A stretch of 64,000 nucleotides of DNA from Pseudomonas jessenii. GTDB lineage: Bacteria > Pseudomonadota > Gammaproteobacteria > Pseudomonadales > Pseudomonadaceae. The notes under the pieces were generated by a model. That model worked only from the letters and a program-made list of their open reading frames with translations, did no database searches and was not told where the DNA came from. The position numbers and the translations under genes were made by a program. Location of the stretch: assembly GCF_002236115.1 (NCBI RefSeq), contig NZ_NIWT01000003.1, positions 124,001-188,000 on the forward strand, in the 5' to 3' direction. Every line of letters begins with the position of its first letter. The first letter of the stretch is position 1. This document shows, piece after piece, positions 49,711 through 60,383 of this stretch.

Positions 49711-50795
49711 TAGCCGTGTTCCTTCTCGAACTCTGCCATGTACGAAATCAGCGCATTGACGGCGTTGATGTCGACGGCGTTATAGATGGAGGCGCGCATG
49801 CCACCCACGGAACGGTGGCCCTTGAGGTTCAACAGGCCACGCTCGTCGGCACCGGCCAGGAACGGCTTGTCCAGGCGATCATCAGCCAGACGGAACGGCA
49901 CGTTCATCCACGAGCGGTCCGACTTGTTGATCGGGTTGCTATACAGGCCGCTGGCATCGATGAAGCTGTACAGCGTGCGCTGCTTGACTTCGTTGAGCTT
50001 GCCGATGGCCTCGACGCCGCCCTGTTCCTTGAGCCACTCGAACACCAGGCCGGACAGGTACCAGGCCAGCGTCGGCGGGGTGTTGTACATCGAGCCGTTA
50101 TCAGCCGCGACCTTGTAGTCGAGCATGGTCGGGCACAGGGAACGGGCCTTGCCCAGCAGGTCTTCGCGTACGATGTTGACGACGATACCGCTCGGGCCGA
50201 TGTTTTTCTGGGCACCGGCGTAGATCATGCCGAAACGCGACACATCCACCGGGCGCGACAGGATGTCCGAGGACATGTCGGCCACCAGCGGAACATCGCC
50301 GGTTTCCGGGATCCACTGAAACTCCAGCCCGCCGATGGTTTCGTTCGGCGCGTAGTGAACGTAGGCCGCGTCTTTCGACAGCTTCCACTCGTTCTGGCCG
50401 GGAATGGCGAAATAATCGTAAGGCTTGGCGGTGGCGGCAACGTTGACGTGGCCGAAGCGCGAAGCTTCTTCGATGGCCTTCTGCGACCAGATACCGGTGT
50501 CGATATAGTCGGCCGAGCCGTTTTCCGGCAACAGGTTCAGAGGAATCTGAGCAAATTGCTGGCTGGCGCCGCCTTGCAGAAACAGCACTTTATAGTTCGA
50601 GGGGATATTCAGCAGATCACGCAGATCCTGCTCGGCCTTGGTGGCGATGGACACGAACTCATCACTGCGATGGCTCATTTCCATGACCGACAGACCCTTG
50701 CCGTGCCAGTCGAGGAGTTCACCCTGGGCGCGCTGCAGGACAGCTTCGGGAAGCGCCGCAGGACCGGCACAGAAGTTATAGGCTCTCTTGCTCAC
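49710..50795 (-). CDS. serC: Phosphoserine aminotransferase
   Basis: PLP enzyme for serine and pyridoxine synthesis. 361 residues, starting MSKRAYNFCAGPAALP; GASQQFAQIP and the lysine in GAQKNIGPSG are visible. The GTG at 50795 gives the family N-terminus; the frame from TTG 50801 adds two residues. First gene of the serC-pheA-hisC-tyrA/aroA-cmk series. Confidence 0.96.
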   Translation of the reverse strand: MSKRAYNFCAGPAALPEAVLQRAQGELLDWHGKGLSVMEMSHRSDEFVSIATKAEQDLRDLLNIPSNYKVLFLQGGASQQFAQIPLNLLPENGSADYIDTGIWSQKAIEEASRFGHVNVAATAKPYDYFAIPGQNEWKLSKDAAYVHYAPNETIGGLEFQWIPETGDVPLVADMSSDILSRPVDVSRFGMIYAGAQKNIGPSGIVVNIVREDLLGKARSLCPTMLDYKVAADNGSMYNTPPTLAWYLSGLVFEWLKEQGGVEAIGKLNEVKQRTLYSFIDASGLYSNPINKSDRSWMNVPFRLADDRLDKPFLAGADERGLLNLKGHRSVGGMRASIYNAVDINAVNALISYMAEFEKEHG

Positions 50796-50825
50796 ATCCA
50801 ATCTCGCTCTGATTTGGTGGTATCA

Positions 50826-50929
50826 CTGTAGGAGCGAGCTTGCTCGCGAAAAACCTGAGAGCGCAAGGGTGCACCAGACGCCCTGCGTTATCGTTGACGA
50901 CCATCGCGAGCAAGCTCGCTCCTACAGGG
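50826..50929. repeat. REPIN between gyrA and serC
   Basis: Inverted REPs CTGTAGGAGCGAGCTTGCTC and GAGCAAGCTCGCTCCTACAG around a spacer with CCTGAGAGCG and GCGTTATCGTTGACGACCAT. It has the same layout and spacer type as the units at 2481 and 58045. Confidence 0.9.
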
Positions 50930-50949
50930 GATTTCATTATTTCAAAAGG

Positions 50950-50986
50950 GACAAACAACAAGGGGGCGAATTTTCATCCGCCCCCT
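50950..50986 (-). terminator. Terminator after gyrA
   Basis: AGGGGGCG and CGCCCCCT form an 8-bp GC-rich stem with a 10-nt loop; on the minus strand TTGTTGTTTGT follows. It lies 11 bp beyond the gyrA stop. Confidence 0.8.
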
Positions 50987-50996
50987 GCTTGCCCAC

Positions 50997-53651
50997 TTAT
51001 TCCTGTGGTTCTTCGTCAGCGGCGGCGTCGAGTTGCTGGTCTTCGGCAACGTCGTCGATCACGACTTCACCGACAAACCCTTCACCCTCTTCACCTTCCA
51101 GCTCTTCACCCTCGACTTCCGACGGCTCTTGAACCCGCTCCAGCCCGACCAGTGTTTCGTCGTTGGCCAGTTTGATCAGGGTCACGCCCTGGGTGTTACG
51201 ACCCAGGCTGGACACTTCGTCGACACGGGTACGCACCAGGGTGCCCTGGTCGGAAATCAGCATGATTTCCTCGCCGTCGAGTACCTGGACCGCACCGACC
51301 AGACGGCCGTTACGTTCGTTGCTGACCATGGCGATAACGCCCTGACCGCCACGTTTGTATTCAGGGAACTCGGTGATCGCCGTGCGCTTGCCGTAGCCAC
51401 GCGCCGAAGCGGTGAGGATCTGGCTGCCTTCTTCCGGAATCAGCATGGAAATCAGCTTCTGACCTTCCGGTAGACGCATGCCGCGCACACCGCGGGCGGT
51501 ACGGCCCATGGCGCGAACGTCGGATTCCTTGAAGCGGGTGACCTTGCCACCGTCCGAGAACAGCATGACTTCACGCTCGCCATCGGTGATGGCCGCGGAA
51601 ATCAGCACGTCGCCTTCGTCCAGTTCCAGTGCGATCAGGCCGACGCTGCGTTGACGGCTGAAGGATTCCAGCGGGGTCTTCTTCACGGTGCCGTTGGCGG
51701 TGGCCATGAAGATGTAGTGACCTTCAGTGTATTCCTCGACCGGCAGCATGGTGGTGATGTACTCACCGTCATCCAGCGGCAGCAGGTTGACTAGCGGACG
51801 ACCACGGGCAGCGCGGGACGCTTCAGGGATTTCGTAGGTTTTCAGCCAGTACACCTTGCCCTTGCTGGAGAACAGCAGCAGCGTGGTGTGGCTGTTGGCA
51901 ACCAGCAGGTGAGCGATGTAGTCCTCATCCTTGACGCCGGTCGCCGACTTGCCTTTACCGCCACGACGCTGGGCCTGGTACGCAGCCAGCGGCTGGGTCT
52001 TGGCGTAGCCACCGTGGGAAATGGTCACGACGCGCTCTTCTTCCGGGATCATGTCACCCAGGGTCAGGTCGAGACGGGCATCGAGGATCTCGGTGCGACG
52101 CACGTCGCCGTACTCGGCGCGGATCACTTCCAGCTCTTCGCGGATCACTTCCATCAGGCGCGTGGCGCTGTTGAGGATGCGGATCAGCTCGCCGATCTGG
52201 TTGAGGATCTCTTGATACTCGGCCAGCAGTTTTTCGTGTTCCAGACCGGTCAGGCGGTGCAGACGCAGTTCCAGAATGGCTTGCGCCTGCTCTGGCGACA
52301 GGAAGTACTTGCCGTCGCGCAGACCGTATTGCGGATCGAGGTTTTCCGGACGGCACGAATCGGCACCGGCACGTTCGACCATTGCCACCACGGCCGAAGA
52401 CTCCCAAGGGGTGCTGACCAGCGCTTCCTTGGCTTCCGACGGCGTTGGCGATGCCTTGATCAGGGCGATGACCGGGTCGATGTTCGACAGGGCAACCGCT
52501 TGACCTTCAAGGATGTGACCACGCTCGCGCGCCTTGCGCAGTTCGAACACGGTACGACGGGTCACCACTTCGCGACGGTGGCGGACGAAGGCTTCCAGCA
52601 GATCCTTGAGGTTCAGGATCCGCGGACGGCCGTCGATCAGCGCGACGATGTTGATACCGAACACCGCTTGCAGCTGGGTCTGGGCGTAGAGGTTGTTGAG
52701 GATGACCTCAGGCACTTCGCCGCGACGCAGTTCGATCACGACGCGCATACCGTCCTTGTCGGACTCGTCGCGCAGCTCGGTGATGCCTTCGAGCTTCTTC
52801 TCTTTTACCAGCTCGGCGATCTTCTCGATCAGACGCGCCTTGTTCAGCTGGTAAGGGAGTTCGGTGATGACGATCTGCTGGCGGCCACCGACCTTGTCGA
52901 TGTCTTCGATCATCGAGCGGGCGCGCATGTAAATGCGCCCGCGACCGGTGCGGTAGGCTTCGATGATGCCGGCACGACCGTTGATGATCGCGGCGGTCGG
53001 GAAGTCCGGACCGGGGATGTATTGCATCAGCTCGTCGACAGTCAGCTCTGGATTGTCGATGAGCGCCAGGCAACCGTCGATGACTTCACCGAGGTTGTGC
53101 GGCGGAATGTTGGTCGCCATGCCCACGGCGATACCGCTGGAGCCGTTGACCAGCAGGTTGGGAATACGGGTCGGCATGACCGCCGGGATCATTTCGGTGC
53201 CGTCGTAGTTCGGCACCCAGTCCACGGTTTCTTTATGCAGGTCAGCCAGCAGCTCGTGCGCCAGCTTGGTCATGCGCACTTCGGTGTATCGCATGGCCGC
53301 GGCGTTGTCGCCGTCCACCGAGCCGAAGTTGCCCTGGCCGTCTACCAGCAGGTAGCGCAGGGAGAATGGCTGCGCCATCCGAACGATGGTGTCGTACACC
53401 GCGGTATCACCGTGCGGGTGATACTTACCGATCACGTCACCGACAACACGGGCAGATTTCTTGTACGGCTTGTTGAAGTCGTTGCCCAGCTCGCTCATCG
53501 CGAACAGCACGCGCCGGTGCACGGGCTTCAAGCCATCGCGCGCATCCGGCAGTGCCCGCCCGACAATTACGCTCATCGCGTAGTCGAGGTAGGACTGCTT
53601 CAGCTCGTCTTCGATATTGACCGGGAGGATTTCTTTGGCCAGTTCGCCCAT
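50997..53651 (-). CDS. gyrA: DNA gyrase subunit A
   Basis: 884 residues, [20 protein letters not shown] at the N-terminus. Tyr122 in [11 protein letters not shown] cleaves DNA, and the GyrA box QRRGGKG is in the C-terminal wrapping domain. The quinolone region reads [10 protein letters not shown], with Thr83 and Asp87, which is the wild-type form in Pseudomonas. The C-terminus ends in an acidic tail. Confidence 0.98.
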   Translation of the reverse strand: MGELAKEILPVNIEDELKQSYLDYAMSVIVGRALPDARDGLKPVHRRVLFAMSELGNDFNKPYKKSARVVGDVIGKYHPHGDTAVYDTIVRMAQPFSLRYLLVDGQGNFGSVDGDNAAAMRYTEVRMTKLAHELLADLHKETVDWVPNYDGTEMIPAVMPTRIPNLLVNGSSGIAVGMATNIPPHNLGEVIDGCLALIDNPELTVDELMQYIPGPDFPTAAIINGRAGIIEAYRTGRGRIYMRARSMIEDIDKVGGRQQIVITELPYQLNKARLIEKIAELVKEKKLEGITELRDESDKDGMRVVIELRRGEVPEVILNNLYAQTQLQAVFGINIVALIDGRPRILNLKDLLEAFVRHRREVVTRRTVFELRKARERGHILEGQAVALSNIDPVIALIKASPTPSEAKEALVSTPWESSAVVAMVERAGADSCRPENLDPQYGLRDGKYFLSPEQAQAILELRLHRLTGLEHEKLLAEYQEILNQIGELIRILNSATRLMEVIREELEVIRAEYGDVRRTEILDARLDLTLGDMIPEEERVVTISHGGYAKTQPLAAYQAQRRGGKGKSATGVKDEDYIAHLLVANSHTTLLLFSSKGKVYWLKTYEIPEASRAARGRPLVNLLPLDDGEYITTMLPVEEYTEGHYIFMATANGTVKKTPLESFSRQRSVGLIALELDEGDVLISAAITDGEREVMLFSDGGKVTRFKESDVRAMGRTARGVRGMRLPEGQKLISMLIPEEGSQILTASARGYGKRTAITEFPEYKRGGQGVIAMVSNERNGRLVGAVQVLDGEEIMLISDQGTLVRTRVDEVSSLGRNTQGVTLIKLANDETLVGLERVQEPSEVEGEELEGEEGEGFVGEVVIDDVAEDQQLDAAADEEPQE

Positions 53652-54076
53652 GAGAAGCCTGATTCCTTTTTCTGGTGAAACTTCGTCACATCCATATGGG
53701 ACCAACGAAGCTCGCCGATACAGGCTGAGTGCCATGCACCGACTTACGACAAATCAACGAGTTATGCCATGGATCTGCGCAGTACGGGTCGCCACTTCGG
53801 GCAACCCTGGAAACCGCCGGATGTTATCACAAGAGCCGCCACGCACCTATCCCCCAGATGCGCATGGAGAGTAGTTAGTTGACCGGTGACAGGCTTGAAG
53901 GGGACGAGAGGGGCTTAGAGCCGTGTTGAATGGAGAATTTGTGGCTGATTCGGGTTGGTTCATTGGGTTTGACGACCCCATCGCGAGCAAGCTCGCTCCC
54001 ACAGGTTTTGTGTACGCCGAAAACACTGTGGGAGCGAGCTTGCTCGCGATGGCTATCTTTCAGACGCCAGAAGCTA
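53652..54076. other. Intergenic region gyrA / mtnA with REP pair
   Basis: 425 bp upstream of gyrA and downstream of mtnA, which both lie on the minus strand. It should contain the gyrA promoter, but no clear boxes were seen. Its right part holds the REP pair at 53978-54052. Confidence 0.5.
53978..54052. repeat. REP pair after mtnA
   Basis: Inverted REPs CATCGCGAGCAAGCTCGCTC and GAGCGAGCTTGCTCGCGATG separated by only about 30 bp, shorter than the other REPINs in the window. Confidence 0.88.
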
Positions 54077-55153
54077 TTAATGCAGGCGCTTACGGCACAT
54101 CAACTGCGCCATCTTCGCCGTATCCGGGCGCTCGACGATGCCTTTTTCGGTGACGATCGCATCGATCAGGTCCGCCGGAGTCACATCGAACACCGGATTG
54201 AACGCTTCGACATCCGCACCCACCCGCTTGCCACCGACCTCCAGCAACTCGCGGCCATCACGCTCCTCAATCGGAATGTCATCGCCGCTGGCCAGGTGCA
54301 TGTCGATGGTCGAACTCGGCGCCACCACCATGAAGCGCACGCCGTGGTGCATGGCGTTGACGGCCAGTTGATAGGTGCCGATCTTGTTGGCCACGTCGCC
54401 ATTGGCGGTGATCCGGTCAGCACCGACGATGACCCAGGTAGGGCCTTTGGTCTTCATGATATGCGCGGCGGCGGAATCGACATTGAGGGTCACGGGAATG
54501 CCTTCATTGGCCAGTTCCCACGCGGTCAGCCGCGAGCCCTGCAGCCATGGGCGGGTTTCGTCGACATACACCCGCTCGACCATGCCCTCGATGAAAGCCC
54601 CACGAATCACCCCCAGCGCCGTGCCAAAGCCGCCCGTGGCCAGTGCGCCGGTGTTGCAGTGGGTCAGGATCGCCTGGGCGTTGCCCTGATGCTTGCGGAT
54701 CAGGTCCACACCCAGTTGCGCCATGGTCAGGTTGGCTTCGCGATCACTTTCGTGAATGGCGATGGCCTCTGCTTCCAGCACCTCCAGCGGATCGGCATTG
54801 TCTTTCAGGCGATCAAGCCGGTCGTGCATGCGGCCCAGCGCCCAGAACAGGTTGACCGCAGTGGGACGGGAATCGGCCAGCAGCGCGAAATCCTCTTCCA
54901 GCGCCGCGTACCAGTCGCCACCTTCGGCAATCCGGGCACGGGCCGCGAGCACGATGCCATAAGCGGCACTGATACCAATCGCCGGCGCACCGCGCACCAC
55001 CATCGAGCGAATGGCCTCGGCCACACCGGCTGCACTGGTGTAGGCGATCCAGGTTTCCTCGAACGGCAAAATGCGCTGATCCAGCAGATGGAGAGCGCCA
55101 TCACGCCAATCGATGGCCTTTACCTTTTCCGCAGCCAACAGTCGATCGCGCAT
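54077..55153 (-). CDS. mtnA: Methylthioribose-1-phosphate isomerase
   Basis: Converts methylthioribose-1-phosphate to the ribulose form in methionine salvage. 358 residues with the catalytic Cys in [12 protein letters not shown] and the Asp in [30 protein letters not shown] is also conserved. Divergent from the methylthioadenosine deaminase gene, with 108 bp between them. Confidence 0.96.
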   Translation of the reverse strand: MRDRLLAAEKVKAIDWRDGALHLLDQRILPFEETWIAYTSAAGVAEAIRSMVVRGAPAIGISAAYGIVLAARARIAEGGDWYAALEEDFALLADSRPTAVNLFWALGRMHDRLDRLKDNADPLEVLEAEAIAIHESDREANLTMAQLGVDLIRKHQGNAQAILTHCNTGALATGGFGTALGVIRGAFIEGMVERVYVDETRPWLQGSRLTAWELANEGIPVTLNVDSAAAHIMKTKGPTWVIVGADRITANGDVANKIGTYQLAVNAMHHGVRFMVVAPSSTIDMHLASGDDIPIEERDGRELLEVGGKRVGADVEAFNPVFDVTPADLIDAIVTEKGIVERPDTAKMAQLMCRKRLH

Positions 55154-55261
55154 CCCTCACCCCGCACTCATGAACAAAAGCCGCCGATTATAGCGATCCC
55201 CCCGCGAAGACGCTCGGGTATACTTCGCCATCCTTTACAAAAGCACTGGAACCGACCCTCG

Positions 55262-56596
55262 ATGCCGAACACTGCCGCTGCGCTCGACCTGTTATTACTG
55301 CCGACCTGGCTGGTACCCGTCGAACCCGCTGGTGTTGTCCTCAAGGAACATGGCGTGGGCATCCGGGATGGGCGCATCGTGTTTATCGGCCCACGCTCCG
55401 CCGCACTGAAGCTTAACGCAACCGAAACCCGCGAGTTGCCCGACATGTTGCTCAGCCCCGGCCTGATCAATGCCCACGGGCACGCGGCGATGACGCTGTT
55501 CCGTGGCCTGGCCGATGACCTGCCATTGATGACCTGGCTGGAAAACCACATCTGGCCCGCCGAAGCCAAGTGGGTCGACGAGGACTTCGTGCGCGACGGC
55601 ACGGATCTGGCCATCGCCGAGCAAATCAAAGGTGGCATCACCTGTTTCTCTGACATGTACTTCTTCCCGAAGGTTGCCAGCGAGCGCGTGCACAATAGCG
55701 GCATTCGCGCGCAGATCGCGATTCCGATCCTCGACTTCCCCATTCCGGGCGCCGCTACAGCGGACGAAGCCATTCGTCAGGGCGTCGAGTTGTTTGGCGA
55801 TCTCAAGCACCACGAGCGCATCAAAATCACCTTCGGCCCCCATGCACCCTACACCGTGGGCGATGAAAACCTGGAAAAAATCCGGGTGATCGCCGAAGAA
55901 CTGGACGCCTCGATCCACATGCACGTGCATGAAACGGCATTTGAAGTGCAGCAATCGGTCGAGCAGCGCGGTGAACGACCGCTGGCCCGACTGGCGCGCC
56001 TGGGCTTGCTGGGGCCACGCTTCCAGGCGGTTCACATGACCCAGATCAGCGAAGAAGACATGACGCTGCTGGTAGAAAGCAACAGCAATGTGATTCATTG
56101 CCCGGAATCGAACCTGAAGCTGGCCAGCGGGTTCTGCCCGGTAGAGCGCTTGTGGCAGGCCGGGGTCAATGTCGCGGTCGGCACCGATGGCGCGGCCAGC
56201 AACAACGACCTGGACCTGCTCGGCGAAACCCGCACCGCGGCCCTGCTGGCCAAGGCTGTCGCCGGCTCGGCCACCGCGCTGGATGCCCATCGAGCCTTGC
56301 GCATGGCCACCCTCAACGGTGCCCGGGCACTGGGTATCGAGGCCGAAGTCGGCTCGCTGGAAATCGGCAAGGCCGCGGACATGGTGGCTTTCGATCTCTC
56401 GGGGCTGGCCCAGCAGCCGGTCTACGACCCGGTTTCGCAGCTTATATACGCCACCGGCCGGGACTGCGTGAAACACCTTTGGGTTGCCGGCAAGCAGTTG
56501 CTCGACGACCGTCGCCTGACGCGCCTGGATGAACAACAGCTAAGTACTGTCGCGAAGGCCTGGGGCCGGCGCATCAGTGGCCGCACCGAATCGTAA
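55262..56596 (+). CDS. mtaD: Methylthioadenosine/SAH deaminase-like amidohydrolase
   Basis: 444 residues of the TRZ/ATZ amidohydrolase family. The metal ligands are visible: HGH in [17 protein letters not shown], and the Asp in [12 protein letters not shown]. The P. aeruginosa homologue at the same place deaminates methylthioadenosine to methylthioinosine, which leads to the MtnA substrate. Start ATG at 55262; a longer open frame from 53930 only runs antisense through mtnA. Confidence 0.88.
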   Translation: MPNTAAALDLLLLPTWLVPVEPAGVVLKEHGVGIRDGRIVFIGPRSAALKLNATETRELPDMLLSPGLINAHGHAAMTLFRGLADDLPLMTWLENHIWPAEAKWVDEDFVRDGTDLAIAEQIKGGITCFSDMYFFPKVASERVHNSGIRAQIAIPILDFPIPGAATADEAIRQGVELFGDLKHHERIKITFGPHAPYTVGDENLEKIRVIAEELDASIHMHVHETAFEVQQSVEQRGERPLARLARLGLLGPRFQAVHMTQISEEDMTLLVESNSNVIHCPESNLKLASGFCPVERLWQAGVNVAVGTDGAASNNDLDLLGETRTAALLAKAVAGSATALDAHRALRMATLNGARALGIEAEVGSLEIGKAADMVAFDLSGLAQQPVYDPVSQLIYATGRDCVKHLWVAGKQLLDDRRLTRLDEQQLSTVAKAWGRRISGRTES

Positions 56597-56654
56597 GCAC
56601 CCTGGAGCACAATCCGGGGCAACAGGATTTTTCAAGTTTTAGAGGACTTAAACC

Positions 56655-57353
56655 ATGAGCAACGTCGACTACGCCGAAATCGCCAAATTCGAGGCCCTGG
56701 CCCATCGCTGGTGGGACCGCGAAAGCGAATTCAAACCGCTGCACGACATCAACCCGCTGCGGGTGAACTGGATTGACGAGCGGGTCAACCTGGCGGGCAA
56801 GAAGGTCCTCGACATCGGTTGCGGCGGCGGCATCCTCAGCGAGGCCATGGCTCAGCGCGGCGCGACCGTGATGGGTATCGACATGGGCGAAGCGCCGCTG
56901 GCGGTTGCCCAGCTTCATCAGCTGGAGTCGGGCGTGAGCGTGGAATACCGGCAGATCACCGCCGAAGCCCTGGCCGAGGAAATGCCCGAGCAGTTCGACG
57001 TGGTCACCTGCCTGGAAATGCTTGAGCACGTGCCAGACCCGTCGTCGGTCATCCGTGCCTGCTTCCGCATGGTCAAGCCCGGCGGCCAGGTGTTCTTCTC
57101 GACCATCAACCGCAATCCGAAGGCGTACCTGTTCGCCATCGTCGGTGCCGAATACATCATGAAGCTGTTGCCGCGCGGCACCCACGACTTCAAGAAATTC
57201 ATCCGCCCTTCCGAACTTGGCGCCTGGAGCCGCATGGCCGGCCTGACCGTCAAGGACATCATCGGCCTGACCTACAACCCGCTGACCAAGCACTACAAAC
57301 TGGCCTCCGACGTGGACGTCAACTACATGATCCAGACCCTGCGCGAGGAATAA
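56655..57353 (+). CDS. ubiG: Ubiquinone O-methyltransferase
   Basis: SAM-dependent enzyme for both O-methylations of ubiquinone. 232 residues: [20 protein letters not shown] at the N-terminus, SAM motif [12 protein letters not shown], and [19 protein letters not shown] stands before the ATG. Four bp before mupP. Confidence 0.97.
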   Translation: MSNVDYAEIAKFEALAHRWWDRESEFKPLHDINPLRVNWIDERVNLAGKKVLDIGCGGGILSEAMAQRGATVMGIDMGEAPLAVAQLHQLESGVSVEYRQITAEALAEEMPEQFDVVTCLEMLEHVPDPSSVIRACFRMVKPGGQVFFSTINRNPKAYLFAIVGAEYIMKLLPRGTHDFKKFIRPSELGAWSRMAGLTVKDIIGLTYNPLTKHYKLASDVDVNYMIQTLREE

Positions 57354-57357
57354 GCCG

Positions 57358-58029
57358 ATGCCAATCAGAGCAGTTCTTTTCGACATGGACGGCACCCTGC
57401 TCGACACCGCGCCGGACTTCATTGCGATCTGCCAGGCGATGCGTGCCGACCGTGGCTTGCCACCGATGAACGACAAGCACATTCGCGACGAGATTTCCGG
57501 CGGCGCCAAGGCGATGGTCGCAGTGACCTTCTCCATGGACCCGGAATCGCCGGGATTCGAGGAGTTGCGCCTGGAGTTCCTGGAGCGCTACCTCGTCGGT
57601 TGTGCCGTCCATAGCAAGCTGTTCGACGGCATGGGCGAACTGCTGGCGGACATCGAGAAGGCCAACCTGATCTGGGGCGTGGTCACCAACAAGCCGTTGC
57701 GCTTCGCCGAGCCGATCATGCAACAGCTGGGACTGGCCGAGCGTTCGGCACTGCTGATCTGCCCGGATCATGTGAAAAACAGCAAACCGGATCCCGAGCC
57801 GCTGATCCTCGCCTGCAAGATGCTCGACCTGGACCCGGCCAGCGTGCTGTTCGTCGGCGATGACCTGCGCGACATCGAATCAGGCCGCGATGCCGGCACC
57901 AAGACTGCTGCGGTGACCTTCGGCTACATCCACCCGGATGACAACCCGCGGCATTGGGGGGCGGATGTGGTGGTTGATCATCCGTTGGAGCTGCGCAAGG
58001 TTTTGGATAGCGCCCTCTGTAGCTGCTGA
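57358..58029 (+). CDS. mupP: MurNAc-6-phosphate phosphatase (HAD family)
   Basis: 223 residues with HAD motif [11 protein letters not shown] (Asp9, Asp11), VVTNKP and the acidic [14 protein letters not shown]. In Pseudomonas the gene after ubiG is MupP, which dephosphorylates MurNAc-6-P in the cell-wall recycling route that bypasses de novo synthesis; it can also be annotated as phosphoglycolate phosphatase. It is 4 bp from ubiG. Confidence 0.86.
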   Translation: MPIRAVLFDMDGTLLDTAPDFIAICQAMRADRGLPPMNDKHIRDEISGGAKAMVAVTFSMDPESPGFEELRLEFLERYLVGCAVHSKLFDGMGELLADIEKANLIWGVVTNKPLRFAEPIMQQLGLAERSALLICPDHVKNSKPDPEPLILACKMLDLDPASVLFVGDDLRDIESGRDAGTKTAAVTFGYIHPDDNPRHWGADVVVDHPLELRKVLDSALCSC

Positions 58030-58044
58030 GACTGTCGTTGACCT

Positions 58045-58162
58045 CTGTAGGAGCGAGCCTGCTCGCGAAGAACCTGAGAGCGCCACGGGGTGCCAGACTT
58101 GTCGCGTCATCGTTTACGCCCATCGTCGGAACGCCGCCCGGAGCTAGCTCGCTCCTACAGGG
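58045..58162. repeat. REPIN between mupP and the YciK-like gene
   Basis: CTGTAGGAGCGAGCCTGCTC at the left and TAGCTCGCTCCTACAGGG at the right, with the spacer CCTGAGAGCG and TCATCGTTTACGCCCATC. A diverged member of the family at 2481 and 50826. Confidence 0.82.
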
Positions 58163-58199
58163 ATAGCGCTTGACCTGAAGAATTTTGTAGAGGTTTTTT

Positions 58200-58940
58200 A
58201 TGTTTGATTATTCCGCCCGCCCCGAACTGCTCAAGGACCGGGTCATTCTGGTCACCGGCGCAGGACGCGGTATCGGTGCCGCAGCGGCAAAAACCTACGC
58301 GGCACACGGCGCAACCGTGCTGCTGCTGGGCAAGACCGAAGCCAACCTGACCCAGGTCTACGACGAAATCGAAGCCGCCGGCCATCCACAACCGGCAGTC
58401 ATCCCCTTCAACCTCGAAACCGCCCTGCCCCATCAATACGATGAGCTGGCAGCGATGATCGAAAGCGAATTCGGGCATCTCGACGGTCTCCTGCACAATG
58501 CCTCGATCATCGGCCCGCGCACGCCGATCGAGCAGCTTTCCGGCGAAAACTTCATGCGGGTCATGCAAGTCAACGTCAATGCCATGTTCATGCTCACCAG
58601 CACCCTGCTGCCGCTGCTCAAGTTGTCGCAGGATGCCTCGGTGGTGTTCACTTCCAGCAGCGTCGGCCGCAAGGGGCGTGCATATTGGGGCGCTTACGGC
58701 GTCTCCAAATTCGCCACTGAAGGCTTGATGCAAACCCTGGCTGACGAAGTCGATACCGTGGCCCCGGTGCGCTCCAACAGCATCAACCCGGGCGCCACCC
58801 GCACCAGCATGCGCGCCCAGGCTTACCCGGGTGAAAACCCACTGAACAACCCGACGCCCGAGGAGATCATGCCGGTCTACCTTTACCTGATGGGCCCGGA
58901 CAGCACCGGTATCAATGGCCAGGCGTTCAACGCCCAGTAA
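58200..58940 (+). CDS. YciK-like short-chain dehydrogenase
   Basis: 246 residues with VTGAGRGIGAAAAK, LHNASIIGPRTP and YGVSKFATEG (YxxxK). The place after ubiG-mupP is conserved in the genus. The substrate is not known; the E. coli relative YciK is of unknown function. Confidence 0.9.
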   Translation: MFDYSARPELLKDRVILVTGAGRGIGAAAAKTYAAHGATVLLLGKTEANLTQVYDEIEAAGHPQPAVIPFNLETALPHQYDELAAMIESEFGHLDGLLHNASIIGPRTPIEQLSGENFMRVMQVNVNAMFMLTSTLLPLLKLSQDASVVFTSSSVGRKGRAYWGAYGVSKFATEGLMQTLADEVDTVAPVRSNSINPGATRTSMRAQAYPGENPLNNPTPEEIMPVYLYLMGPDSTGINGQAFNAQ

Positions 58941-59317
58941 CGACCGTACGTCGCTTTTTAGTGCCGCGCCAGCTTCCTGTCGCGGCACTTGAAGGCTCTC
59001 GGGTTCGAGCCAGGCACCTGTCAAACAAACGTCACACGCTGCGCTACACAGGTAGCAGACAAACAACAACCCATTGATTTAATACGACTTTTATTCGGAT
59101 GAACCGAATGGCACGACTTTCGCTCTAAGTTTGCTCAGACACGTAAAGTGAAAGCAGACGGGGGTGAAGCTTGAGCGCAGAGATTACTCATCTTCTACAA
59201 AGCGGATTAAACTTGTACGAAATGTCCTACGGGACTGACGGACCAGTACGACGCGCAGCCCTAAGCCGCTCTCACCCTGCTTGTAAGACAGCCTTACTGC
59301 TTAGGGGCGCATGCCTT
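58941..59317. other. Intergenic/leader region before the diguanylate cyclase gene
   Basis: A hairpin GTGCCGCG (58961-58968) / CGCGGCAC (58981-58988) lies 20 bp after the YciK-like stop, without a T run. The GGDEF reading frame is open from a TTG at 59171 after GGGGGTGA, but the translated leader has no family support. Confidence 0.4.
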
Positions 59318-60244
59318 ATGAAACCACCTTCCCAGACCAACGCAATTGACTTCGATAGCGCCAAATTGCAGCGCCTGGGCTTTGGTCAGCAGCCGCCTCT
59401 CCTGGAAAGACCTGTCAGTCTTGCGCAATTGCGCCAGCAACTGAGCCTGCAGTTGCAAACCAGTCTGGAGCCGCAACGCATTCTTGGGACGTTCTATCGC
59501 GAGATTCAGCGGTTGGTACCGTTGGACGCCTTGTGCTACCAGCACAAGAGCAGTGACCTGCGCCTGGAGTTCGGCCAACGCGGCCACCACTCCATCAGTT
59601 ACAGCCTCAGCCACGAAGGCGAACACCTGGGTGAGCTGATCTTCCGTCGCAATCAGCGTTTCAGCGAACAGGATCAGGGCAATCTCGAATCACTGCTGGC
59701 CGCACTGCTTTTCCCGATGCGCAATGCGCTGCTGTACCGTACCGCCACCCAAAGCGCACTGCGCGATCCGCTGACGGGTGCCGGTAACCGCATCGCCATG
59801 GACCAGACGCTGCAAAGGGAAATCGAGCTGTCCCGGCGCCATCTGCAACCGTTGTCAGTACTGATGCTGGACATCGATCATTTCAAGCTAGTCAATGATA
59901 CCCATGGCCACAGCACAGGCGATGACGTGCTCAAGGCGGTCGCCGCCACGATCAAAAACCAGCTGCGCAACGTGGACATGGTGTTCCGCTATGGCGGCGA
60001 GGAGTTCCTGATCCTGCTGTCGAATACCTGTCGCGAGGCCGCGGCCATGGTCGGTGAGCGGCTGCGGTTTGCAGCCCAGTCTGAAGAGTACTTGGCCGAT
60101 GGTCACAGGATCCTGCTGACGGTCAGCCTCGGCTGTTCGACCCTGTTGCCCGGCGAGTCTGCCGAAAGCCTGTTGCGACGGGCAGACAGCGCGTTGTATG
60201 TGGCCAAGCGCGAAGGTCGTAACCGGCTGGAGATGGCGGGCTGA
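59318..60244 (+). CDS. Diguanylate cyclase (GGDEF)
   Basis: 308 residues. An N-terminal GAF-like region (about 40-140) precedes a GGDEF domain with the active GGEEF at 226-230 and an inhibitory-site RNVD (217-220) five residues before. It should synthesise c-di-GMP and be feedback-inhibited. No membrane helix was seen, so it is likely cytoplasmic. Start is the ATG at 59318 (MKPPSQTNAI); TTG at 59171 is an alternative. Confidence 0.92.
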   Translation: MKPPSQTNAIDFDSAKLQRLGFGQQPPLLERPVSLAQLRQQLSLQLQTSLEPQRILGTFYREIQRLVPLDALCYQHKSSDLRLEFGQRGHHSISYSLSHEGEHLGELIFRRNQRFSEQDQGNLESLLAALLFPMRNALLYRTATQSALRDPLTGAGNRIAMDQTLQREIELSRRHLQPLSVLMLDIDHFKLVNDTHGHSTGDDVLKAVAATIKNQLRNVDMVFRYGGEEFLILLSNTCREAAAMVGERLRFAAQSEEYLADGHRILLTVSLGCSTLLPGESAESLLRRADSALYVAKREGRNRLEMAG

Positions 60245-60270
60245 TTTTTTCAGCCACGACACAAACCAAA

Positions 60271-60360
60271 GTGGGAGCGGGCTTACTCGCGAATGGGATC
60301 TGACTTTCAACGATGATGTTGACTGACAGTCCGTATTCGCGAACAGGCTCGCTCCCACAG
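60271..60360. repeat. REP pair between the diguanylate cyclase and TenA-like genes
   Basis: GTGGGAGCGGGCTTACTCGC and its inverse GCGAACAGGCTCGCTCCCAC with about 50 bp between; it stands between convergent genes and could serve as transcript end. Confidence 0.85.
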
Positions 60361-60383
60361 TTGTTTTTCAAGCAGCGATTGAA

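Noticed and set aside
50997..53651. Thr83 in GyrA as a quinolone resistance change
   Set aside because: Thr83 is the usual residue in Pseudomonas; E. coli has Ser.
53930..56596. An 888-codon open frame on the plus strand through 54077-55153 into the deaminase gene
   Set aside because: Its first part is antisense to mtnA, which has full motifs, and through a REP pair. The true gene starts at 55262.
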